Origin: Strigops habroptila
Lineage: Eukaryota; Chordata; Aves; Psittaciformes; Psittacidae
NCBI RefSeq assembly: GCF_004027225.2
Contig: NC_044277.2
Span: forward strand, 97,461,552 to 97,525,551
Reading direction: 5' to 3'
DNA length: 64,000 nt
Under the pieces are notes generated by a model, which ran no database searches, was not told the DNA's origin, and worked only from the letters and a program-made list of their open reading frames with translations. Below, piece after piece: positions 1 to 12,400 of the stretch (its first letter is position 1; each line of letters opens with the position of its first letter). The position numbers and the translations under genes were made by a program.

Positions 1-1801
1 TTCCCAGTGATGCAAATCTCCTCTGTGATACTGGGCTTTGAAATATCAGCCCTAAATCAATGAGTATTCTCTCTTCTGTTACAAATGGTAGCTGTATGCT
101 TTAAAAAAAAAAAAAAAAATCAAATAAAACCCTACTAGGTGTTTTCAAGTAGCTTTACAAACTTGCCCTTGCTCCTGGGGAAGTGCATTAAGTGATCTGT
201 AATGGATTTGCAGCAAAAATCTTGATTTGGAATTGACCGAGCAATAAAGGAATAGCAGTAATTACATGGGATTAGATGACTTCAAGGTCTGCCATTTTGA
301 GGAGAAGACTAAATACTGTTAGAGTGAACAAGTGCTTGCAAACATTAGTCCTACATCATTACAGGAGAGAATGCAAGCCTTGAGCTAAGGTCCCATTTTC
401 CACTAGCAAGACACCTATGAATATTTTAAAGTACAGAAAAATTGTTGAGGCCTTTCGAGAAGTGAAGCTTGTGAGTGGAACTATTCTGGTTAATTAGAGG
501 GTGTCATGAAAGATTCATGTAACTTACAGTTCCTTAGTCATTGTTTTTAAATATAGCAGTGTCTTAAATCCAGAGCTTAAATACAAGTAGATAAATGTGT
601 GGATTGTAACATTTCTCAGCAGCAGGTTAAATTCAGGGGGCGTAGTGTAGCTTGCAGTCTCTGGGTGTAAAAATACATTTATGCTCAGTTAAACTATAGC
701 AGGGTGTCCTTTCACTGCATCAGCCATAAGGACAAATTTTTTTCCCGGACTGGGGTATATTGATGTCCATAATGGTTGATAGCTGTAAAGTATTGTAGCC
801 CTGGTTCAGAGAAGAAAATTTGCTTTAGTCAAGCATTAATCTATACCAAGCACTTAAGAAAAAAAGATGACTCTGCAGTTTGGTGCTAATGCAGTGGTAG
901 CAATGCAGAGACTGGTGGCTGAGTGGCTAAAGCAATCTTCAGCCCTCTCTGGTAGTTTAACCAGGGAAACAGTATCCAGCTCAAGATTGCGGTTAGAAAA
1001 GCCTCGTCAAAGCTGTTGGATATGGAGGTTTCACAGGGTGGCTGATGGTGCACTGTATACATGTTGAGACATCACACAAGATGTGAAATGCTAGGTGTAA
1101 ATTAAGTGCAACAGAAAAAAATGCAGCTCAAAAATACTGTAAGATATGTTCACATTAAAAAAATATAATTAAAAATAAAGTCTACAGTATTTAAGATTAC
1201 AGACCCTCTCCTGACACATCCATCCCATTTCATCCTTTTCAGCTTTGTCCACTGGCTTATATGAGTAATACGGTTTCTGAATTGTGAAATCCTCATTACA
1301 GCAATGCTTGTGATCACTGTTGACTCCAAAAGAATATATTAAAATTCACTGAAAACAAAGCCCTTGTGCTGAAAGAGGTCATTCTGCTCTCTGGTGTTTG
1401 AGGCTGGGTTTGTTTTGGGGGTTTGTGTTCTGTTTTTCTTTAAGGGGAGGAAAACTGCTGACCTCAGTTCCTAAGTCTTCTTCAGAGGGAGGTTGATCAG
1501 CAGGAATTAATAGTTATAAATGCATTGATCATAACACAGTTTGACAGAAAAAGGAGATGCCAATATTTCCCAAAATGTGTAACAACCCAAGAGATGCTGC
1601 TCACAGAAAAATCATTTCCCTGAGATTATTAAACCCCCACCAGCATCTAGCCAGAGATGGTGATTTCTGTTACAGGAGTGTATTTGTTCCTCTTCATTTT
1701 TTACAAAAGGATAAAACCTGACGTTTCCATTTGAACTAGTGGCTGAATCCAGTAAATGAAGGCGTGCAGCAAGCAGGGGGTGGGGAGGAAGGAGGTTTGT
1801 C
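1..1801 (+). other. MAP4: MAP4 intron (or upstream of an alternative first exon)
   Basis: A+T-rich single-copy-looking sequence. It has an A-run at 102-119. Short open frames here have no support, and I see no repeat or exon. Confidence 0.6.
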
Positions 1802-3437
1802 ATGAATACAGGGGGCATGGTGTGTCGTCACCGGCGCCAGCAGCCTGCGAGCTCGGCTCACTCTGAGCTGGTGTTACAGCCACGGGAGGAAGCGAAGCAC
1901 TCGGAAATGTCTCTCTCCAACAAACAGCCCGCATCACTCTCCGAATACAGCCAGCTGTGCAAAGGAAAGAACACAGAGAGCTTCTCGGAAGCCTTCCACT
2001 GCATGGAGTCCCCAAAAGACTTTAGCAAAACTGAATTCGAATGGCAGAGGACTGAGGGGAAGCTGAATGAGATTGGCTTGAATGTGAACTCGGGACCGAT
2101 TAAGGATGGGCTCGTTAAGAACGCCGGTTTCACGGATGAGGACAAGCTCTGCTTCTTTGAAGGAAAACTAGACAAAGAGCTAAAAATAGCTCAGAAAGAC
2201 AAAAGAGAAATTGAGGTGCAAGGCAAAAAACATCAGGCAGCTGCAGGTCACCTTGAGAGCTGGTCTTTGATTTCGGAAACGTTTCCTTCTGCAGAAGGGA
2301 ACTTTGCAAACCCTAAAACTACAGATTTTCATGTGGGACAGGCAGGAGCTGAAAAACCTGGTTCTGGGCTGGGTAAAAATGAAGCCATCACCGATCAGGA
2401 GAAAGCAGTCAGTAAGGCTGGAATGGAGAGCAAATGCCAGCCAGACCCAAACCTGCCCAGTGTGTCAGTGTCGGAGAGTGATCCCAGCAAATACATGAAG
2501 GAACAGGAAATCAGTGTCTGGAATCCAAATTTCCACCCTATCCTGCCTAACGATTCGGGGTCTAAAGAAGCAACTGTGAAGAAAGGTGGAGCCCCCAGCT
2601 ATTGTGTAATTGGGGTGGTTAATGACAATTATGTGCAGAGTGGATTTTCTTCTTCCTCAACGGCATCTAAGCCAGAACCTCCAACTACCACCGTAGAGCT
2701 TGCACAAGATGACTCCAAAAGTAGTTACTTTAATAATACCACTGAAATGGAGGAAGAGATGGAAGACAAGCTGAGCTGTGCAGACGATGGCAATTTTCTG
2801 AACAGGGCTGCCCACCAAAGGAAGGCAATGAGGCGTGCAATGTCAGAGTCCTCTCACTTGTCCGTGCCCCTAACCCTTAACCTGGCCGATAAATACCCTG
2901 AACCGGTGCTTAGAGAAGACGTCGCTACTGGTCTGCTCTCTCCTAATAGCAGCCTGACCCAGTGCTCGAGCCCCACAGCCAGAAAGCCGGGCGCTCCAAT
3001 GAAAAGGTCAATGACCGTGGCAGAAGAGCAAACATCTGTCTGCAGCTTGGGTACCGAGCAGAGCCGTGCAGGGCTGCCCAGCCTGGTGGTGAAGGAGCAT
3101 CAGGCCCTTCCGGCAGAGGAGCCGGCTGCCAAGAAGCGAGAGGAGTGGAACAGCAGCAGCAACTCAGTCAAGAAAGAGCTGGGCAGTCCGAGCTTGTATC
3201 ACAGCAAGCTGGAGCAAATCCCTGAAATCAGCAGCCAGGACAAAGAGAGGGAGGAGGAGGTGGCAGTGAAGAAGGAGAAGAGAAATGCCACTGATGGAGC
3301 TGCTGGGCTTGAATCTCCGAAAAGCAAATGCAATGAGATGGAATCCAGCAAAACTGCTCTACTGGAAAGAAAAGAAATTGAGGTCAGCAATGTGCAGAGC
3401 TCTCCATCTCCCAAGCAAGGAGATTTACCACGTGATG
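1802..3437 (+). CDS. MAP4: MAP4 large exon (acidic, Ser-rich projection region)
   Basis: A 545-codon open stretch that is far longer than chance. It ends at a good donor (GATG|GTATGT, gt at 3438) with one base of the next codon, which matches the acceptor phase at 21580. The protein is rich in Lys, Glu and Ser with no globular look. It contains a basic [13 protein letters not shown] segment (about residues 339-351) and [10 protein letters not shown] (about residues 401-410), the kind of sequence I associate with the long, alternatively spliced exon of mammalian MAP4. The 5' boundary is uncertain. The frame is open from 1760 (in-frame TGA at 1757-1759) and no strong acceptor precedes it; the best is TTACAG before 1880, phase 0. 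The ATG at 1802 could instead make this an alternative first exon. Translation past 3437 (to 3574) is intron read-through. Confidence 0.82.
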
Positions 3438-6400
3438 GTATGTTGCTAATTTTTACCTCCCCGGAAAGTGAGCACACAGTAGCTAGGAAGCACCTAAATG
3501 ACTTTACAGGCTGCAGGCAGAGGGTGGGTGGCTCAGCACACCTGAAAAGACCAACATCATTCAGGTTCTGGTAGTTAGAACAAAGGACGTATTTTGGGAT
3601 GGATGAAAATGGAGGGGAAATGTAAAAAAAATAATTGCCTGGCTGGTTCTGTTGCAGCACCACCTATTAATTGTTTGCTGGCATCCTAAACCTAACACAT
3701 TTTAAAATCTGTAGCATCCACAGTGGTCCACATAGGTCCCTCTTGCCACTCCTTCTTGCGAGCAAAGGTACCTTTCTGATTTGCAGGCTGTATTGCTAGA
3801 GCAAGGGCATTCCATGAGTTAAAACCTTTCAACCTGCATCGAAAAGATCTGTGGATTGGGCTTTTCCATTAAGCTTTTGGAATTTCTGTTTGAGGGGGCC
3901 AGCAAGAGTAAATGGGTAGAACAATTTATGTAGTTAAGCTTTTCCTAACTGTTCCAATGCTGAAATTCAAAGTGGAATTTCCCTGTTACTTTCGGTCCCC
4001 TCTCTCCCAAAACTCCAGTTACAATGGAGCCTTTCCCATTGCTAAGTGTCAATAGCAGCTTGTTTTATTTTGTAGTGTTTTGTTGTTTTGGTAGTGTTGT
4101 GATGTATGAGGTCAGGCTTCCCGGATTTAAAATCTGTGAGAAGAGTTGTTAATCTTTGTTCTCCAGCCTGGAACAACATCTCTGTCCCTCTTGCCAGCTT
4201 CAGCCAGCAATAAATCTGCCTTTTTTTCCCAGATTTTGGGTGCGAGGATGGTTTGTGTGCTTTGTTTGTAGCCTGCTTTAGTGAAAGCTTTGCATGGGAA
4301 GAGGAAAGAAAATGTGTCAGGGAATAAAGACAAAAGACTTGTGTGAGAATTTTTGCATCTGAGGAGTTCTTTTCTGTCCAGCTGCTTTACTGAACCCTCA
4401 GTGGACTAATATAAAACTTGAAATTGTAACACCCCAGTGTGAAAGGGGAGAGTGACAGGCAGGTGTGTAGAGGGATGTACTGTTCAGGTAGAGCTCCAAA
4501 AGGCTGGATTTGGGTTGAGAAGCTGAGCTCTCCACAGTAATGAGCGGGGAAAGGCAGTCTCTAAGCAAGGTGGTGTGCTGCGATAACTCCCCAATTAGAG
4601 TTATCTTCTCTGGTTTTGCAGTCTGTTAGTGACACCCAATGGTCAGTCCGTCGGCTCCTAGCCCAACTCATGCAAGGCTCCCATCACCCATCTTTCCAGC
4701 TGTCAGTGATCACTTGCAACAGAATCGTGTTCTATGTCTAATTAGAGTCTTACTTTTCTCTAAAAATTCCTCTAAGATACTTCTTTTTCCAAGACTCATG
4801 GTCGGAGATCCACAGAACAAGGTTTTGGCAATGCAAACCTCCCCTCTCCAAAGTGCTGATATGTCTTACATTCTTCCCTTTCTGTCATTTCGGTGTTACC
4901 TTGTTCCTCATGGTCTACTTGGCATACAGATTTTGAAGAACTCTGGCAGTTGTGATATGAAGTAGTGTCAGTTTTGGCGGCAGACATTGGGCCCTTAGAG
5001 CCTGAACAGAGATGTCAAGTCTTTTTGCGCAGGCAGGAGCCATCAGCTGTCCTGTTGATAGTCGACAGAGCGGTGCAGTGACCTCCTGGCTGCAAGTGCA
5101 GTGGAGGGGGTGCCTGGAGATGCATTTGCTTGGGTGCAAGTAGGACCCATGCAGCTCTGTGATTACCTGTGCTCAATTTTGTACTCAAACATGACATGAG
5201 TAAAATTAATGTTGGCAAATGTGGAACAGGAAAAGAAAAAGTACTGTTTTTGGCCATAAGGCCAGGTTGGATGGGGCTTTGAATGACCTGGTCTAGTGGA
5301 AGGTGTCCCTGCCCATGGCAGCGGGGTTGGAACTGCATGAGCTTTAAGGTTCCTTCCAACCCAAACCATTGTAGGATTCTGTTATTCTATGATTTGTGCA
5401 CACCTTTCATGTCACAGAATTTCTGTGGTGGTGGGGTTTGCACTCGTGCTCTGCAACTGACGTTTATTTGTAACAAGGTAAATTAGGAAAGAGGTTCATA
5501 TTTGGACAACTAGGAAACCAGGTTTGGCTAGGCCAGCAAATTTGGTCAAGCTTGAGATGCAACCATTTCAAAACACAGATATGTAGGGTCTTTAAATCAG
5601 GAAAAACATTTAAAACATAATCTAAAGTGGATTGACATGTTTTCCCCAGAGGGCCTGAACATCAAGGATGTAAAGGTCACTGAAAGATAGGAATGCTTGG
5701 AGTCATCTGGCTGGGTTGGTTTTTGCAGATGGCTAATTTGTATTGCCAAGTGCTTTTTTATAAGCATCTAAGTTTAAAATTTTGTTCTCTCACAATCTTT
5801 ATTTTAAAAGCTGGTTTATCATCCTTAGAACCATAGAAACATACAATCAACTAGGGTGGAAAAGACCTTTAAGATCAGGCCCATGGGTTTGGGTGTGAAC
5901 TGATACCGTAATAACTGGGGGAAGAATATGACAGCGTTGTTACTCCTTTTTTACTCTCTTCTCCAAAATTGCCAGCTGAAATGGGTCAGGTTGGTTTTGT
6001 GCTGTTGTGTTGGTAAGAAATAAGCTCTGGTTTTATTCTCTCTTGGAGGAAATAGCAGTAGACTATTAAATGTGCTCTTAGCTTGATATATATGTAGGTT
6101 AGAAAGAATTTTTGGAATGGAAAACAGACAAAAATTCCTCAGGTGTGGGATGCTTTCAAACTCTGTGACGAGCTTTTGCTTCCTCTCCCCTGTTAATAAG
6201 CAGAAGAGGCGGTTGTACTAAAAGTAGCTCAACCACACAAGCAGCTTTGGCTTTAAGTATGGAACTGATTCTAAATCTGTCCTTTGCATTTTAGTCACGG
6301 TATAAATTACCCGTGCATATCCTTATCAACTTCCCCTGCTTCAGTCGTGGCATTCTCTGCGCAGGTCTCCCAGTCACAGGGTGATTTGTCCAAAACAGGT

Positions 6401-9400
6401 TTTTCCTTCTCTTTGTTAATTCCTCTGTTTTTCTGCCTGTTCTATCTGGTCATTCTGAACTTAGCACTTATGTGCTAAGGGGACACTTATGTGCTTAGCA
6501 CTTATGTTGGGGGAACAACTTTTGTCACTTGAACCTTTTTTCCATCCTAAAAATTCGTGAAAGAATTGGCCAACCTGATTCTAATCATTTGAATCGCGTC
6601 TCTCAGAACTTCTGTCAAAAGTAGGCTTCCTTGGTCCTGTCCACCCAGCGTTGTGGGTATTTTTGCTGAACACCTGCTACTCTTGGGGATTTTTTTTTTA
6701 AGGTAACCTACAATTGTACATAAAATATTTCTTCCTTGCAGATAATTAGGTGTTAGGATGATGGCACATTTAGTTTAATTTCATTCTGAAAATTGTCCAA
6801 AAGGCGCATCCATTCAAATCTCTCACATACAACAGGTACTGTAAGTGAGGAGATCCTGGCTGAAGATTAATCCTGATCAGAGCGGAGCTGCAGAACTTAT
6901 TCTGGTCCCTTATTTCATCAGCAGTCGCTGCAGATTCTTGCCAAAACAAGCGATCACATTGTTTCCTGCACTGAACAATAGTTTTGATTCATGTTCCCGT
7001 TGTGTATAAGCTGTTGTGTGATTTATTGCACGTACCTAATATGTCCCCTCCAGTGGTATCCCTTAGATAAGCGATGTCATTCACCACTGCCTTCACCTTC
7101 TGCCTATTCTCATTTGCATGAATTTCATCTAACTTGAAACATTTTCTGCTCTGAAACATGAGGAACTCCAGGCTCCACTAGACAGTGCTCAGCTGGGACC
7201 ATCACTTCCGTGACCCTCAGCACCTCAGTGTATGCTTAAGGAAAATCGTCTTGGTTTTCTGACTCTTATTTCTTTATAAATCCGTAAGCAAGGTGTGCAA
7301 TCTACTATAGCTTCTGAATTTCCTGCAGAGTTTTGTTTTTTTCAGCAGAACACTTTGTGGTTTAGATGAATACAGAATCAAAGAGTTCTAACATGATTGT
7401 GTTAGACTGTGATAACCTATCGCCTCAGGTTTATGCAGATTAAAGTTAATTACAGGAGTCAGAAATACCAGCACAGCTACCTCGTAATGAACTGATGATA
7501 CTTGTTCAGGTAATGTTAGTGGTGTGGATGGTGCCCTGCTAACAAGGTTCCTTGCCAGATGAAATCGGGCTTCTAATGAGTAAGAAAAGAAAGAAATTAT
7601 TGCAGGCTGGGGGATGGAGGGTAACACAAAAATGATCTATGATAAACAGTGCCTGATAACAGGCTGTTGATTGCTCACTGAAAATTCTGCTTGTTCTATG
7701 CATCTTCAGCCTTAAATATAAAATAAATATAGGCATGTCTTAGGGACCTTGTTTAAAATTGATGTTGAAAGTGTTGTAATCGTCACATAAATTGGGTGGG
7801 TTCCCTGTTCTGTAACACCCGCTGTGCTTTTGCAAAAACAGCAAAAGCTACTGGCAGTCCAAGGAAGACAGCCTTCAAAACAGCAGTTTACGGCACACAC
7901 CTGAGCTTGCCTCTCCCTTTTCCTCTGGGAAGGGAGATGAGAAGAGCGAGATGTTTAGGAGCAGAAGATGGGTCAAGGGCGGTGTGTGCTGGTCTTGTGC
8001 AGGAATGTTGTTTATGGCTGTGTGCTCCTCATCCCTGGAAATTCCTGTTGCAAGCTTGAGGTGTTGAGTGTGGAAGGACTTAAAGAACAGGAATTTCTAC
8101 TGGTGGGTCTTCAAGGTATGCTAGATAGCCTAAAGGTATATAAATGTCATGCTTCAAGTCCAAGGCCAGTGATATATCAGCTGGTATGTGGGTTAGAAAT
8201 ACCCCTCAGACCAGCTTCTATGTGGCTAGTTGTTGATGTCAGATCATAGACAAGAATTTGACGTTGGACTAGTTGAATCATTGGTAGTATCTTTATGCTC
8301 AAGGAATCAGAGACAGGTTGGTGATTGTAATTATTTGCATTTCAAACAGTATGGAATAGCAGCCTTCAGATACTGAAAATACCCCAGGTGCCACCTGGCC
8401 CAAGCAGTGCTCAAGCTTGAGCAGCCACCTGAAAAGGCTCTGCGGCTTCAATCAGCCTTCTGACCAGCCTTAGGAACAGACTTAAATAGGAATTCAGGCA
8501 GTGTTTCTTCCCTGCTGCCCACTCAATAGCCCTTTTGAGACAGCTTCAGTTAATGCTGTGGGTTTGCTGGTGGTTTTGGTTTGACTGGAAGGTGTGCTTG
8601 TGTGTCTCGCTTCGTCAGGGGCATGGACAGAAAATAGAGCTTTTTCTTGGTTTTATGAATGTGCTTCCACTTTTGTCAATGAAAAGGGAAAAGCTTGTGA
8701 GTTTGTTAGCTCTTTTTATATCCAGCATCAAATTTTTAGCACAGTATTACAGCCAAATGGAGTATGTTAATTATGTATTACTTACATAATTAAGTATGTA
8801 AATAGCTGTTTGATTTCAGTTCGTGCCATGTTAGGTAAACATGGCGAGTAGTTTGGGTCATTTTAGAAGAACATATTCTGATTTAGGATTTCCCTTCCTG
8901 GGTGAAAAATAGAGTATGAACAAATCAGCCTAGGTTTACAAGATGGTGGCAAAGAGGACATATTTTATTTTTCAGTTCTTGATTACATGTCAACATGTAC
9001 ACATTGGGTTGCATTTGGCACCAAAAAAAACCCTTAGCTATTCAGTATTTGGGTCAAGCAGGAGGCATTTCATTTAGCCTTTTCCGGAGAGGGGAAAGCA
9101 GGTAAGGGCTGTATTTCTGCTTAAACTGAGATTTGTTGTATTTGTGCATATTTTTGTCTTAAGAGCCTTAAACAAAAAGGTGTTCTTTGGTGATTTTTGT
9201 GATGAAGCAGCTCCTCGATGGGGATGGATGAACAGGAGCGAGCTTATGCCTCTCTGCAGCATTTCTAGCAAAAGAGGTGTTTAACACCGTCTGTTTTTGT
9301 TTCTAAGGTTGTTCGTGTTTAAAGAGGGAGAGTGACGATGGTCATTGCTTCATTGCTTAATCTATTTCTCTTAATGGATTTTCAGTTGATGACTGTAATC

Positions 9401-12400
9401 CCTATGAGAATTACAGAGCTGTTTCATTGAATTATGTTGTAGTTCAGCTTAGCCTGCTAAATATCCCTTCCTAGGGATATGGAAGATGAGCGCCTGGCCT
9501 CGTTCACAAGCATGTTTGGATGCAGCTGCCAGTCTCCTTCCATTTTGAAACATGTAAATGAGCCTGGATCAGTGACTAAGGTCAACACAGGTGAAATACA
9601 AACCCCATACAGTGGGAACTAATACCTTGCTAATCAGGATAGGGAGGAGATGAGAGGACTGAAGTGATACAAGAAGGACGTGGACCTGTTGGAGCAAGTC
9701 CAGAGGAGGCCACAGAGGTGGTCAGAGGACTGGAGTACCTCTGCTGTGGAGACAGGCTGAGAGAGCTGAGCTTGTTCACCCTGGAGAAGAGAAGGCTCTG
9801 GGGAGACTTTAGAGCAGCTTCCAGTGCCTAAAGGGGCCAACAAGCAAGCTGGGGAGGGACTTTGGACAAGGGCAGGTAGGGACAGGAGAAGGGGGAATGG
9901 CTTTAAACTGATAGAGGGGAGATTTAGATGAGATCTGAGGCAGAAGTTCTTCCCTGTGAGGGTGGTGAGGCCCTGGCACAGGTTGCCCAGAGAAGCTGTG
10001 GCTGCCCCATCCCTGGCAGTGTTCAAGGCCAGGTTGGACGGGGCTTGGAGCAACCTGCTCTAGTGGAAGGTGTCCCTGCCCATGGCAGGGTGTTGGAATT
10101 AAATGAACTTTAAGGTCACTTCCATCCCAAACCATTCTATGATATATGATTCTATGATAGAGTCTCAGTACCCACTGAAATACTCATTTAACTAGTCAAT
10201 AAAGGGGAGAAAGGAAAACAAGATGTAACATTATTAAAAACTTTCCTGATGCACAGTATGTAGTTACTTCTTTCCTTTATCCTCACTTTAGCTTTTGCTT
10301 ACTACTGCACCAGAAAATAGAGATACTTGCTTTTGGCCTTTTGAGATGAGCCTAGAGTATGTTATAGTGGGGTCTTCACCTGCTCCTTTTGATGTGGAGA
10401 ATGAATTTTTGGGAATATTTATTCTTGAATAAGGTGCTGGATGATGTTTGAGAAGCACATGCTCATAAGCTTTTATTCGGAGTTCCTTGATTTATAAAAC
10501 AATGCAGTAATGTGGTTTAAGTTTAAAAAGATACTCACAAGTATGTTTCTATAAATGCTTTTTCCTAATTTTACTACTTTTCCTAATTTTACTACTTCAG
10601 GGAAGGAATCGCGAACAGTAAAGCTTTTCAGATTTAGTGCCTGTTTTTTCACACACAGTAGCAGCTTTCATGAGAGCTGTTCCAGCAAAACGGATAGCAA
10701 AGGGATCTGAAAGACTGAAGGTCTGTGTTTGCTCTCCTCTCAGGTTCCAGCTCAGCGACACCTCGCACGAGCTGTAACCCTGATGGGTTTGTTTCTATTT
10801 TTTCAGATGAGGAGCAATAATGCCATTGTTGTGAGGATTTTATAGGATGTGGGTGTCATAAGGGTGCTTTTGTGTGGCTTTCCTTCAGCAAATGGAATTC
10901 TAGTAGTTCAGAAAGGGAGAACAAACTAGGAAAAATTATATCCATTTATAAATCCATGATGTATTTATTTGCCTTCTGAATGGGTAAATCTGCATGTTGT
11001 CCTCTGCCTCAAAAAGGTTGTAATCGAGTTAAAAGTATGATAAATAAAGGCAGCATATTAGAGAAGTTCATCTGGAGAATGGCCAAATGAACCAAGACTC
11101 TTTAGCCTTGAAGAGAGAGGACTTGGAGAGGGAGATGGTTGTGATTACTGTCTATAAAGTCATCAATGACATGAAAGTTAGAATCATAGAATCATAGAAT
11201 CATAAGGGTTGGAAAGGACCTTAAGATCATCTAGTTCCAACCCCCCTGCCATGGGCAGGGACACCTTGCCCTAAACCACGTGGCTCAAGGCTCTGTCCAA
11301 CCTGGCCTTGAACACCGCCAGGGATGGAGCATCCACAACCTCCCTGGGCAACCCATTCCAGTGCTTCACCACCATCACTGTAAAGAACTTCTTCCTTATA
11401 TCTAATCTAAACTTCCTCTGTTTAAGTTTGAACCCATTACCCCTTGTCCTACCACTACAGTCCCTAAGGAAGAGTCCCTCCCCAGCATCCTTGTAGACCC
11501 CCTTCAGATACTGGAAGGCTGCTATCAGGTCACCACGCAGCCTTCTCTTCTCCAGGCTGAACAGCCCCAACTTTCTCAGCCTGTCTTCATATGGGAGGTG
11601 CTCCAGCCCTCTTATCATCCTCGTGGCCCTCCTCTGGACTTGCTCCAACAGCTCCATGTCCTTTTTATGTTGAGGACACCAGAACTGCACGCAGTACTCC
11701 AAGTGGGGTCTCACAAGAGCAGAGTAGAGGGGCAGGATCACCTCCTTCGACCTGCTGGTCACGCTTCTTTTGATGCAGCCCAGGATGCGGTTGGCTTTCT
11801 GGGCTGCAAGCGCACACTGCCAGCTCATGTTAAGCTTCTCGTCAACCAACACCCCCAAGTCCTTTTCTGCAGGGCTGCTCTGAATCTCTTCTCTGCCCAG
11901 CCTGTAGCAGTGCCTGGGGTTGCCCCGACCCAGGTGTAGGACCTTACACTTGGCTTGGTTAAACTTCATAAGGTTGGCATTGGCCCACCTCACAAGCGTG
12001 TCAAGGTCCCTCTGGATGGCATCCCTTCCCTCCAGCGTATCAACCGAACCACACAGCTTGGTGTCATCGGCAAACTTGCTGAGGGCGCACTCAATCCCAC
12101 TGTCCCTGTCACCGACAAAGATGTTGAACAGGACCGGTCCCAACACCGATCCCTGAGGGACACCACTCGTTACAGGTTTCCAACTGGACATCGAGCCATT
12201 TACCACAACTCTTTGCGTGCGGCCATTGAGCCAGTTTTTTATCCACCGAGTGGTCCATCTATCAAATTGATGTCTCTTCAATTTAGAGACAAGGATGTCA
12301 TGTGGGACAGTGTCGAATGCTTTGCACAAGTCCAGGTAGATGACATCAACTGCTCTGCCGCTGTCCATCAGTTCCATGGCTCCATCATAGAAGGCCACCA

